From: an uncultured Eubacteriales bacterium | GTDB taxonomy: Bacteria; Bacillota; Clostridia; Oscillospirales; Acutalibacteraceae | Assembly: GCA_934491515.1 (NCBI GenBank) | Contig: CAKSTF010000003.1 | Coordinates: 81,151-145,150, forward strand | Direction of reading: 5' to 3' | DNA: 64,000 bases | In this document: one piece after another, positions 1-8,269 of the stretch | How positions within the stretch are numbered: the first letter of the stretch is position 1 | Layout of the letters: each line of letters starts with the position of its first letter | The notes under the pieces: generated by a model | What the model was told of the DNA's origin: nothing | The model's input: only the letters and a program-made list of their open reading frames with translations | Database searches by the model: none | Program-made: the position numbers and the translations under genes

Positions 1-227
1 TCAAATTCGCTGTTTTTTATCATTATATTAAGGGTAAGATATACCTTTACCCCTCTTATATGGCAGTAACTTACAGCCTCTTTTAAGGCGGCGTTATCGA
101 AATTGCCGGCGTTTCTGCGCGCCGAAAATTCGGTAGAACCTATATATACCGCGTCGGCACCGCTTCTTACCGCGGCAACAAGCGCTTCAAAATTTCCTGC
201 AGGCGACAAAACTTCCGCTTTCGGCAT
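1..227 (-). CDS. Peptidase U32 family protein (N-terminal part, runs off the window)
   Basis: Only the first 75 or so residues are present; the gene continues past base 1. The protein starts MPKAEVLSPAGNFEAL and continues with GADAVYIG and FSARRNAGNF, which are the N-terminal signature of the U32 peptidase/RlhA-YhbU family (collagenase-like proteases, some of which act in RNA hydroxylation). The ATG at 227 follows an AAGGAGG-type site at about 239-245. It is transcribed divergently from the phosphoglycerate mutase gene. Which U32 subgroup it belongs to cannot be told from this fragment. Confidence 0.85.
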   Translation of the reverse strand, partial: MPKAEVLSPAGNFEALVAAVRSGADAVYIGSTEFSARRNAGNFDNAALKEAVSYCHIRGVKVYLTLNIMIKNSEF

Positions 228-314
228 ATCTTTTCCCCTCCTTTGTACGGGTCGGTATTTAAGTACGCTTACTATAATATAACAAATCCGACCGAAATAA
301 AAGCAAAAAATATC

Positions 315-342
315 TTTACATATGAAAAATAAGTGTTATAAT
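315..342 (+). promoter_or_regulatory. Probable sigma-A promoter of the phosphoglycerate mutase gene
   Basis: TTTACA (315-320) and TATAAT (337-342) are separated by 16 bases, about 65 bases before the start codon. Read by eye only. Confidence 0.5.
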
Positions 343-407
343 GTAGTTGATTTCAAATACAGTGTGTTTGACTCAAATACAATATTGCGTAGGAGGCAGA
401 ACAAAAT

Positions 408-1619
408 ATGAAATACGCAGTAATACTGTGCGACGGTATGGCAGATACCGCAAACGCACTTTTGGGCGGCAAAACGCCGATGGAATGTGCAAAGAAACCG
501 AACATAGACGCGCTGGCAAAGGTTTCGGAAGTGGGACTTTGCCGCACCGTTGCAAAGGGGCTTCGCCCCGGCAGCGACGTTGCCAATCTTTCGGTGATGG
601 GTTATGACCCCACCGTTTCCTATACGGGCAGATCTCCGCTTGAAGCGGCTTCGATAGGTATTGACCTTAAAGATACCGACGTTACATTGCGCCTTAATCT
701 TGTAACGCTTTCCGATGAGGAAAATTATGTTGATAAGACTATGGTGGACTATTGTGCCGGCGACATTTCCACCGAAGAGGCTGCGGAAATAATCAAAAGC
801 ATTGAAAAGGCTTTCGGCAGCGAAAAGTACAGATTTTATCACGGTGTAAGTTACAGGCATTGCCTTGTTGTTTCAAACGGAACGACCGACCTTGGAACGA
901 TGACGCCGCCGCACGATATAAGCGGCAGGGTGATAGGAGAATATTTAAGCAAAAGCGCAAATGCGGCGCCGCTTATAGACCTTATGAAAAAAAGTTATGC
1001 CCTTTTAAAGGACCATCCGGTAAATAAAAAGCGAATAAGCGAAGGCAAACGCCCCGCAAACTCCATCTGGCTTTGGGGCGAGGGTACAAAACCCGCTGTG
1101 GAAAATTTCAAGGAGAAAAACGGCGTAAGCGCCTGTGTTATAAGTGCGGTAGACCTGCTTAAAGGTATAGGCAAGTGCGCAGGTATGCGCGTTCCCGAGG
1201 AAGAGGGTGCCACGGGATATATCGACACAAATTTCGAGGGCAAAGCCGCGGCGGCGATAGATGCGTTCAAAGACGGCTGCGACCTGTGCTACCTCCACTT
1301 TGAAGCGCCTGACGAATGCGGCCATAGGGGCGAAGCGGAAAACAAGGTGCGTGCGATAGAATATATCGACTCGCGCGCGGTAACGCCGGTGCTTGATTAC
1401 CTTAAAAACTGCGGTGAGGATTACCGCATACTCGTTATGCCCGACCACCCCACTCCGCTTGAAACACGCACCCACAGCAGCGAACCCGTGCCGTTTCTTA
1501 TATACGACAGCAGAAAAGCGCAAAAAGGCGTAGACTGCTTTACGGAAAAAACGGCTCTGGAAACGGGCGTTTTTATAGAACACGGTCCTTCAATTATGGC
1601 AAGGCTGCTTGAAAAATAA
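408..1619 (+). CDS. apgM: Archaeal-type cofactor-independent phosphoglycerate mutase (possible alternative homoserine kinase)
   Basis: A 403-residue member of the alkaline phosphatase superfamily. It should interconvert 3- and 2-phosphoglycerate in the cytoplasm. The N-terminal metal-binding motif VILCDGMAD, the nucleophile region GSDVANLSVMGYDP (Ser62 or nearby) and the C-terminal metal motif MPDHPTP followed by RTHSSEPVPF are all visible. The length fits the aPGAM family. A closely related bacterial subfamily is proposed to act as a homoserine kinase, and motifs alone do not separate the two; no threonine gene is adjacent. The ATG follows TAGGAGG. The gene stands alone, with its own promoter and terminator. 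Confidence 0.85.
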   Translation: MKYAVILCDGMADTANALLGGKTPMECAKKPNIDALAKVSEVGLCRTVAKGLRPGSDVANLSVMGYDPTVSYTGRSPLEAASIGIDLKDTDVTLRLNLVTLSDEENYVDKTMVDYCAGDISTEEAAEIIKSIEKAFGSEKYRFYHGVSYRHCLVVSNGTTDLGTMTPPHDISGRVIGEYLSKSANAAPLIDLMKKSYALLKDHPVNKKRISEGKRPANSIWLWGEGTKPAVENFKEKNGVSACVISAVDLLKGIGKCAGMRVPEEEGATGYIDTNFEGKAAAAIDAFKDGCDLCYLHFEAPDECGHRGEAENKVRAIEYIDSRAVTPVLDYLKNCGEDYRILVMPDHPTPLETRTHSSEPVPFLIYDSRKAQKGVDCFTEKTALETGVFIEHGPSIMARLLEK

Positions 1620-1643
1620 AAACAAAATAAGACGAAGTACATC

Positions 1644-1681
1644 AAAACGGAGCGTCCTCTGATAAAAGGATGCCCCGTTTT
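1644..1681 (+). terminator. Terminator after the phosphoglycerate mutase gene
   Basis: A stem of AAAACGGAGCGTCC (1644-1657) with GGATGCCCCGTTTT (1668-1681), containing one mismatch and one wobble, is followed by T-rich sequence. Confidence 0.6.
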
Positions 1682-1713
1682 ATTGTATTTTTTTAAAAAA
1701 TATCAAAAATCTG

Positions 1714-1741
1714 TTGACATTCAAAATACAGGGAGTATAAT
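1714..1741 (+). promoter_or_regulatory. Sigma-A promoter of the arsR-cadA operon
   Basis: A perfect TTGACA (1714-1719) and a perfect TATAAT (1736-1741) are spaced by 16 bases. The metal-responsive operator lies just downstream. Confidence 0.8.
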
Positions 1742-1753
1742 ATCATTGTAATA

Positions 1754-1785
1754 TTTGAACATCTATTCAAGTGTTCATCAAATAT
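1754..1785 (+). promoter_or_regulatory. SmtB/CadC-type metal-responsive operator
   Basis: TGAACA (1756-1761), two bases, then TATTCA (1764-1769) matches the classic SmtB/ArsR-family imperfect inverted repeat. A further TGTTCA half-site with an ATATTTG/CAAATAT-like flank follows up to 1785. It lies between the -10 box and the start codon, so bound repressor would block transcription. Release on binding Cd, Zn or a similar metal is inferred from the family. Confidence 0.75.
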
Positions 1786-1796
1786 GAGGTGATATC

Positions 1797-2177
1797 GTGT
1801 CGGAAAAAATCAACTGTGTACACGAAGAAAATTGCGAACTTTGCGAAGAAAAGTGCGAGCACCGCAATCTTATTGAAACGGTAAACAAACATATGCCGGA
1901 CATTGACACCCTTTACAATCTTGCGGAACTTTACCGCATTTTCGGGGACAGCACGCGCATACGAATACTTTACGCACTTTTTGAAAGCGAAGTCTGCGTT
2001 TGCGATATTGCGAATGTGCTTAATATGACCGTCTCCGCCATCTCACACCAACTGCGCGTTCTTAAAGCGGCAAAACTTGTGAAATACAGAAAAGACGGTA
2101 AAACCTGCTACTACTCCCTTGCGGACGATCACGTAAAAACAATAATCGCGCAGGGTGTTGAGCATATAAAGGAGTAA
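1797..2177 (+). CDS. ArsR/SmtB-family metal-sensing transcriptional repressor (CadC-like)
   Basis: A 126-residue winged-helix repressor. A Cys-rich N-terminus (Cys 7, 13, 16 and 20) and the CVCD motif in the helix before the recognition helix (about 67-70) form a CadC/ArsR-type thiolate metal site. MTVSAISHQLRVLK (about 77-90) is the DNA-recognition helix. The start is GTG with GAGGTG five bases upstream. The gene sits directly behind its likely operator and five bases before a metal-transporting ATPase, which makes it the operon autoregulator. The metal is most likely Cd, Zn or Pb; the exact one is not determined. Confidence 0.9.
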   Translation: MSEKINCVHEENCELCEEKCEHRNLIETVNKHMPDIDTLYNLAELYRIFGDSTRIRILYALFESEVCVCDIANVLNMTVSAISHQLRVLKAAKLVKYRKDGKTCYYSLADDHVKTIIAQGVEHIKE

Positions 2178-2182
2178 TTATT

Positions 2183-4108
2183 ATGGAAAACAAATGTTGC
2201 TGTCACGAACATGAACATGAACACGACCATAACCACGAACATGAACACGACGGCTGCTGCCACGCCGAAAAGCCGCACGGCAACCGAGGCGAAATTATAA
2301 AACTTTGCGTTGCAGCAGCACTGCTTGCGGCGGCAATCGCGGTTGACCGCATTTTCGCCATTCCCACCGTTTTTAAAATTCTTATGTTTGCCGTACCTTA
2401 TCTTGTTGCGGGATTCGATGTTTTAAAGGAAGCGGCGGAAAACATATTAAAAGGCGAGATATTCGATGAAAACTTCCTTATGTGCGTGGCGTCTATCGGT
2501 GCGTTCTGCGTGGGCGAATACCCCGAGGCCGCGTTCGTAATGATATTCTTCGGCGTGGGTGAACTGTTTGAGCACATAGCCACCGAAAAGAGCCGCCGTT
2601 CGATAAAATCTCTTCTTGATATCCGCCCCGACAAGGCTACCGTTATAAGGGACGGCGCCGAACAGACGGTACTTTCCGAAGAGGTAAACATCGGTGAAAC
2701 GGTAAGGGTTTTACCGGGACAGCGCATACCGCTTGACGGCGTGATTATAAGCGGTACCACCGCAACCGACAATTCCGCCGTAACAGGCGAATCGCTGCCT
2801 GTAAACGCCGGTATGGGAAGTGAAGTTTACAGCGGATGTGTAAATCTTCAAAGCGTTATAGATATAAAAACCACAAAAAGTTTCGGTGAATCCACCGCTT
2901 CAAAAATACTTGAACTTGTGGAAAAATCCTCCGATAAAAAATCAAAAAGCGAACGCTTTATAAGAAAATTTGCAAGGGTATATACGCCTATCGTTTGCAT
3001 AGCGGCGCTGCTGCTTGCAACAATTCCTTCAATTATAACGGGAACACCCAAAACATATATTTACAGAGCGCTTATGTTTCTTGTTGTTTCCTGCCCGTGC
3101 GCGCTTGTGGTTTCAATACCGCTTACATACTTTGCAGGCATAGCATCGGCGGCAAAATGCGGTATCCTTATTAAAGGTTCGCAGTACCTTGAAACGCTTA
3201 CCCGCGTAAAGGCGGTGCTTTTCGATAAGACGGGAACGCTTACAAAAGGCAATTTTGAAGTAGTGGCAATTCACCCGAACAAGGTGCCCGAAAAAGAACT
3301 TTTAAGGCTTGCCGCCGCAGCGGAAAGCGGCAGTACGCACCCTATCTCCCTTTCGCTTAAAGCGGCGTACGGAAAAATGGAAAAAACGGATATATCGGAT
3401 ATAAGGGAAATTTCCGGCGAAGGTGTAACCGCCGTTGTAAGAGGTAAAACGGTAGCCGTCGGCAATGATAAACTTATGAAGCGCATCGGAGCCGATTACC
3501 ACGATTGCCACCGCGACGGCACAATAGTTCACGTTGCAAGCGAAGGCGTATACTTAGGGCATATAGTAATAGGCGACGCATTAAAACCCGACGCCGCCGA
3601 AGCCGTTGAATCGCTTAAAAAGCGTAATATAGCAACGGTTATGCTTACGGGCGACCGTGAAAGCGCCGCAAAGGCGGCAGCGGAAAAAACAGGCGTTACC
3701 GAATATCACAGCGAACTTAAACCGGAAGACAAAGTGCGCCTTCTCGAAAGTCATTTAAACCGTGGCGAATGTTCTGCCTTTGTGGGCGACGGCATTAACG
3801 ACGCTCCCGTGCTTACCCGTGCGGACGTAGGTATTGCAATGGGCGCTTTAGGCAGCGATGCCGCCATTGAAGCCGCAGACGTTGTTTTAATGGAAGAAAA
3901 CGTAAAAGCCGTGGATACGGCAATAAAGATTTCCAAAAAAACGCAGAAAATAGTTGTTGAAAACATTGCTATGTCCCTGTTTATAAAATTTTCAATACTT
4001 ATTCTTTGTGCCGTAGGCGTGGGCGTTACAAATATGTGGATTGCCTCCTTCGGCGATGTGGGCGTTCTTGTTCTTGCGGTATTAAACTCGACAAGGGCAA
4101 TGCGCTGA
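2183..4108 (+). CDS. cadA: P1B-type heavy-metal-exporting ATPase (Cd/Zn/Pb type)
   Basis: A 641-residue ATP-driven efflux pump of the inner membrane. The N-terminus has no heavy-metal-associated domain; instead, residues 5-27 are a run of Cys, His and acidic residues likely to bind metal. Key motifs are SCPCAL in the transmembrane metal site (about 303-308), LFDKTGTLTKG with the phosphorylated Asp (about 348), the STHP histidine-proline motif (about 385), MLTGD, and GDGINDAP (about 535). CPC with this C-terminal layout fits the Zn/Cd/Pb group. It is co-transcribed with the ArsR repressor and has a GGAG site upstream. Confidence 0.92.
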   Translation: MENKCCCHEHEHEHDHNHEHEHDGCCHAEKPHGNRGEIIKLCVAAALLAAAIAVDRIFAIPTVFKILMFAVPYLVAGFDVLKEAAENILKGEIFDENFLMCVASIGAFCVGEYPEAAFVMIFFGVGELFEHIATEKSRRSIKSLLDIRPDKATVIRDGAEQTVLSEEVNIGETVRVLPGQRIPLDGVIISGTTATDNSAVTGESLPVNAGMGSEVYSGCVNLQSVIDIKTTKSFGESTASKILELVEKSSDKKSKSERFIRKFARVYTPIVCIAALLLATIPSIITGTPKTYIYRALMFLVVSCPCALVVSIPLTYFAGIASAAKCGILIKGSQYLETLTRVKAVLFDKTGTLTKGNFEVVAIHPNKVPEKELLRLAAAAESGSTHPISLSLKAAYGKMEKTDISDIREISGEGVTAVVRGKTVAVGNDKLMKRIGADYHDCHRDGTIVHVASEGVYLGHIVIGDALKPDAAEAVESLKKRNIATVMLTGDRESAAKAAAEKTGVTEYHSELKPEDKVRLLESHLNRGECSAFVGDGINDAPVLTRADVGIAMGALGSDAAIEAADVVLMEENVKAVDTAIKISKKTQKIVVENIAMSLFIKFSILILCAVGVGVTNMWIASFGDVGVLVLAVLNSTRAMR

Positions 4109-4139
4109 CATAAAAGTTTACCTGAAGATTATGTTCCGT

Positions 4140-4176
4140 ATACCGCGCGTCTTGTGACGCGCGGTATTGTACTTTT
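4140..4176 (+). terminator. Terminator of the arsR-cadA operon
   Basis: A perfect 12-bp stem, ATACCGCGCGTC (4140-4151) with GACGCGCGGTAT (4156-4167), has a TTGT loop and is followed by T-rich bases. Confidence 0.7.
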
Positions 4177-4311
4177 ACTTCCCACACATACCGAAACGTT
4201 CTTTATTTTCGCCTTAAATTTCCCTTTATTTCGCAATAATAATAATTTATAATAAAAGTAACTAAATTCGGCACGTCACGGAACCGCTGCCGATTATGTG
4301 GGGGTCATACA

Positions 4312-5571
4312 ATGAAGAAGGTAACATTTGCAATTATAGGTATGGGTAACCGCGGAACACAGTATGCAACAAAGCAGCTTAAATTTCCCGAAAGAATGGA
4401 AATAACCGCGATTGCAGACAACAGGAGAATCCGCCTTGACGCTGCCAACAAATGGCTGAAACTGCCCGAAGACAGGCTGTTCGACAGTGCAGAGTCAATT
4501 TTAAAGCAGGATAAACTTGCCGATGTTATGATTATTGCCACGCAGGACGCACTGCATAAAAAGCACGCAATAGCCGCTATGGAAAAGGGTTATGACCTTG
4601 TGCTTGAAAAGCCCATTTCAAACAGACTTGCGGACGTGCAGGAAATTGTCGAGGCGGCAAACCGTTTAAACAGAAAAGTTGTTATCTGCCATGTTTTGCG
4701 TTACACATATTTCTACCGTGAAATTAAAAAGGTTATTGATTCGGGCGTTCTCGGAAAAATAGAGAGCGTTGAAATGGCGGAACATGTGGGTTATTATCAC
4801 ATAGCGCACAGTTATGTACGCGGAAACTGGCACCGTGAAGAAACCTCCAGCCCCATGATACTTGCCAAATGCTGCCATGATATGGACCTTATCCTCTGGC
4901 TTACGGGTAAAAAGTGGGAAAAGGTAAGTTCTTTCGGCTCGCTTGACTATTTCACAAAGGAAAACTGTCCCGAAGGCGCAACCGACCGCTGCACCGACGG
5001 CTGCCCAGTTAAAGACTGCCCTTACAACGCGCCCAACTTCTATCTTTCGCGTATGCCCGGCTGGCCTACAAACATCCTCCAGCCCGAGCCCACCGAAGAA
5101 AATGTTATGGAGACCCTCCGTACCACGAACTACGGCAGATGCGTGTTCAAAATGGATAACGACGTTGTAGACCACCAGACGCTTAACATTCTGCTTGAGG
5201 GCGGGACCACTGCCACCTTCCAGATGAACGGATTTAACCACCTTCAGGACCGCACCATTCACCTTTACGGAACCGAAGGTGAACTTTGGGGCAATTTCCG
5301 CGGCAATAAAGTTTATTGGCAGCGTTACAACGAAGAACCCAATATGATAGATATCGAAAAACTCACAAGCGAGTTTTCCGGTCACGGCGGCGGCGATACC
5401 GGTCTTATAGACGCCGTGCTTAATTTCTACGGTGGCGGCGAAGTTTCCGCCGACTCGATAACGACCATAGGCCGTTCGGCTGAAAGTCATTACCTTGCTT
5501 TTGCAGCCGAAGAATCGCGCGTTCAGGGCGGCAGGGTTATAACCGCCGAAGAATTTGAAAAATCACTCTGA
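4312..5571 (+). CDS. Gfo/Idh/MocA-family NAD(P)-dependent oxidoreductase
   Basis: A 419-residue protein with an N-terminal Rossmann fold (AIIGMGNRGTQYA) and the family EKP motif (VLEKPIS, about 97-103), followed by the C-terminal alpha/beta substrate domain. A Cys-rich stretch in the second half (CPEGATDRCTDGC then CPYNAPNFY, about residues 223-245) recurs in a sugar-dehydrogenase-like subgroup and may bind a metal. The substrate is probably a sugar, inositol or amino sugar derivative, and cannot be named from sequence. It stands alone with a GGGGG-type ribosome site and a terminator behind it. Confidence 0.85.
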   Translation: MKKVTFAIIGMGNRGTQYATKQLKFPERMEITAIADNRRIRLDAANKWLKLPEDRLFDSAESILKQDKLADVMIIATQDALHKKHAIAAMEKGYDLVLEKPISNRLADVQEIVEAANRLNRKVVICHVLRYTYFYREIKKVIDSGVLGKIESVEMAEHVGYYHIAHSYVRGNWHREETSSPMILAKCCHDMDLILWLTGKKWEKVSSFGSLDYFTKENCPEGATDRCTDGCPVKDCPYNAPNFYLSRMPGWPTNILQPEPTEENVMETLRTTNYGRCVFKMDNDVVDHQTLNILLEGGTTATFQMNGFNHLQDRTIHLYGTEGELWGNFRGNKVYWQRYNEEPNMIDIEKLTSEFSGHGGGDTGLIDAVLNFYGGGEVSADSITTIGRSAESHYLAFAAEESRVQGGRVITAEEFEKSL

Positions 5572-5582
5572 TACCGCAGGTA

Positions 5583-5610
5583 AAAACAATCAGTATGCCT
5601 TGATTGTTTT
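5583..5610 (+). repeat. Perfect inverted repeat just after the oxidoreductase stop codon
   Basis: AAAACAATCA (5583-5592) pairs perfectly with TGATTGTTTT (5601-5610) across an 8-base loop. It ends in TTTT but has no longer T-run. It is either an upstream part of the termination region or an mRNA-end hairpin. Confidence 0.5.
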
Positions 5611-5627
5611 GATATCCCATTTCCTTC

Positions 5628-5670
5628 GCCCGCAGCAGGTTTTCTTCTCGCCTGTCTGCGGGCATTTTTT
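5628..5670 (+). terminator. Terminator after the oxidoreductase gene
   Basis: GCCCGCAGCAGG (5628-5639) pairs with CCTGTCTGCGGGC (5651-5663), with one bulge, and is followed by six Ts (5665-5670). Confidence 0.75.
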
Positions 5671-5780
5671 GCCCTTAAATTGTCTTGTTTAAACAAGAAT
5701 TATTCAGTTTTTAATTTTACAGAAAAATTTATTGTTTATTTTATACAAAAAACACGCCAAAACCGCTGCACGATAAATAC

Positions 5781-5809
5781 TTGAAATTATCTAAGGAATA
5801 CTGTATTAT
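5781..5809 (+). promoter_or_regulatory. Sigma-A promoter of the glgP-GH13 operon
   Basis: TTGAAA (5781-5786) and TATTAT (5804-5809) have a 17-base spacer, 55 bases before the glgP start. Confidence 0.55.
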
Positions 5810-5863
5810 ATAATTGCGTTATAATTACATTTACAGATTATTGTGTTAAGGAGTTTTAAGCAG

Positions 5864-8269
5864 ATGAAAAATTACACCGTTGCAGAACTTAAAAACGCAC
5901 TTTGTAAAAAACTTTCGCACAATTTCGGCGTGTCGCCGCAAGAGGCTTCCGATGACGTTTTTTACAAAGCCTGCGTGCTGATCCTTCTTGATATTATGAG
6001 TGAGCGCCGCGCGGAGTTCAAAGAAAAGACCGATGCGGAGGGCGCCAAAACGGTATACTATTTAAGTATGGAATTTCTTATGGGACGTTCTTTCAAGAAC
6101 ACCCTCTTTAACCTTGACCTTACAGACAAAATGGATAAGGTATTAAAGGGTTACGGCGTAAACCTGCGCCGTCTTTACGAACTTGAACCCGACGCAGGGC
6201 TCGGCAACGGCGGTCTCGGCCGTCTTGCCGCCTGTTTTCTTGATGCGCTTGCAACCGGCGGATACAGCGCCATGGGCTATTGCATAAAATACGAACTCGG
6301 TATTTTCAGGCAAAAACTTGTGGACGGCTGGCAGACCGAAATGCCCGATTTCTGGCTGCCCGGCGGCGAGGTATGGCTTAAAGAACATCCCTCTTCCGCC
6401 GTGGACGTTCATTTTGACGGATATGTTGACGAATGGTGGGATGAAAACGGTTTTCACCACGCCGAACACAAGGGATACCATAATGTTCACGCCGTGCCGT
6501 ATGACCTGATGATTGCCGGAAAGGACGGCAAGACCGTTGATATTTTAAGACTCTGGAGCGCGGAATGTCAGGATTTTGATATGTCGGCTTTCAATCAGGG
6601 CGACTATGTGCGCGCGCTTGAACAGCGTGCCATGACCGAGGCGATATCAAAAGTTCTTTACCCCGAAGATAACCATATTGAAGGCAAGTCGCTGCGTTTA
6701 AGGCAGCAGTATTTTCTTGTTTCGGCTTCAATTCAGGATATACTTTCGCGCCACATGCGCAAGTACAGCACGCTTGACAATCTGCCTGAAAAAATAGCGA
6801 TACACATAAACGACACCCACCCCACACTTGCCATTCCCGAACTTATGCGCCTTTTGCTTGATGAATGCGGATACTCCTGGGAAAGCGCGTGGGATATAGT
6901 TACAAGAACCGTTGCGTATACAAATCATACAATTATGGCAGAGGCGCTTGAGTGCTGGCAGGTGGAACTTTTTAAAGCACGGCTTCCCCGTATTTACCAG
7001 ATAGTATGCGAAATAGACCGCCGCTACCGTGAAGAGGTTATCGCGCGCACGGGCGACCACGCACTTGCCGAACGCACCGCCATTGTTCAAAACGGCATCG
7101 TTCGTATGGCAAACTTATGCGTTGCCGCCTGCCACAGCGTAAACGGCGTTTCCGAACTGCACAGCAATATTATAAAGGACGTTCTTTTTAACGATTATTA
7201 TAAAATGACGCCCGAAAAATTCACCAACGTAACAAACGGCATTGCACACCGCCGCTGGCTTTGCCAGGCAAACCCCGAGCTTGCGGCGTTTATAACCGAA
7301 CTTACCGATAACGGTTTTGTAAACGATGCGTCAAACCTTAAAAAACTTGAACATTTCAAAGATGACGAAACGGTGCTTTCGCGCCTTGCGGAAATAAAGC
7401 GCAACAACAAGGTAAATCTTTCAAATTATATCGGCAAAAATACGGGAATAGTATTCTCCCCCGATTCGATAGTTGATATGCAGGTTAAAAGGCTGCACGA
7501 ATACAAGCGCCAGCATATGAACGCGCTGCATATAATAAGCGATTATCTGTATATAAAAGATAACCCGAACGCCGAATTTACACCCAAAACCTACATTTTC
7601 GGTGCAAAGGCGGCAAGCGGATACCTGTTTGCAAAAGAGATTATACAGATGATTTACAAACTTTCCACCGTTATAAACAGCGACCCTGCCGTAAAAGATA
7701 AAATCAAGGTGATTTTTCTTGAAGATTACCGCGTAACGCTTGCCGAACTTATGATACCCGCGGCGGAAATAAGCGAACAGATATCCTTAGCCTCTACCGA
7801 GGCCAGCGGCACGAGCAATATGAAATTTATGCTTAACGGCGCAATAACGCTGGGCACCGAGGACGGCGCAAACGTTGAAATACACAAGGCGGTAGGCGAT
7901 GATAATATAATAATATTCGGTATGCAGTCGCCCGAAGCGCTCAAACTGCAAAGCAGCGGATACTCCCCCATGCAGTACTATAACAACAATGCCGTTTTGC
8001 GCCGCGCGCTTGACTTTATAGGCAGCGGAATAGGCGGCAAGAGTTTTGATAACATTTACAACACCCTTAAAAACAACGACCGCTATATGGCGCTTGCCGA
8101 TTTTGCGGATTACTGCGCGGCACAAAAGAAAGCCACCGAACTTTATAAAGATAAAACGGCTTGGAACAGAGCCTCGCTTATCAATATAGCAAATTCGGGA
8201 ATTTTCTCCGCCGACCGTTCAATAAAGGACTATGCCGAGAATATCTGGCATATAAAACCGGTTAAATAA
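5864..8269 (+). CDS. glgP: Glycogen/alpha-glucan phosphorylase
   Basis: An 801-residue GT35 enzyme that releases glucose-1-phosphate from alpha-1,4-glucans. The N-terminal region contains YYLSMEFLMGRS and GLGNGGLGRLAACF. The PLP attachment region EASGTSNMKFMLNGA, with the Schiff-base lysine at about 654, is followed by LGTEDGANVEI. The length is typical. I chose the ATG at 5864 over an in-frame GTG at 5843 because AAGGAG (5848-5853) lies between them. The stop overlaps the start of the GH13 gene by one base (TAATG), so the two are translationally coupled parts of one glucan-breakdown unit. Confidence 0.95.
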   Translation: MKNYTVAELKNALCKKLSHNFGVSPQEASDDVFYKACVLILLDIMSERRAEFKEKTDAEGAKTVYYLSMEFLMGRSFKNTLFNLDLTDKMDKVLKGYGVNLRRLYELEPDAGLGNGGLGRLAACFLDALATGGYSAMGYCIKYELGIFRQKLVDGWQTEMPDFWLPGGEVWLKEHPSSAVDVHFDGYVDEWWDENGFHHAEHKGYHNVHAVPYDLMIAGKDGKTVDILRLWSAECQDFDMSAFNQGDYVRALEQRAMTEAISKVLYPEDNHIEGKSLRLRQQYFLVSASIQDILSRHMRKYSTLDNLPEKIAIHINDTHPTLAIPELMRLLLDECGYSWESAWDIVTRTVAYTNHTIMAEALECWQVELFKARLPRIYQIVCEIDRRYREEVIARTGDHALAERTAIVQNGIVRMANLCVAACHSVNGVSELHSNIIKDVLFNDYYKMTPEKFTNVTNGIAHRRWLCQANPELAAFITELTDNGFVNDASNLKKLEHFKDDETVLSRLAEIKRNNKVNLSNYIGKNTGIVFSPDSIVDMQVKRLHEYKRQHMNALHIISDYLYIKDNPNAEFTPKTYIFGAKAASGYLFAKEIIQMIYKLSTVINSDPAVKDKIKVIFLEDYRVTLAELMIPAAEISEQISLASTEASGTSNMKFMLNGAITLGTEDGANVEIHKAVGDDNIIIFGMQSPEALKLQSSGYSPMQYYNNNAVLRRALDFIGSGIGGKSFDNIYNTLKNNDRYMALADFADYCAAQKKATELYKDKTAWNRASLINIANSGIFSADRSIKDYAENIWHIKPVK

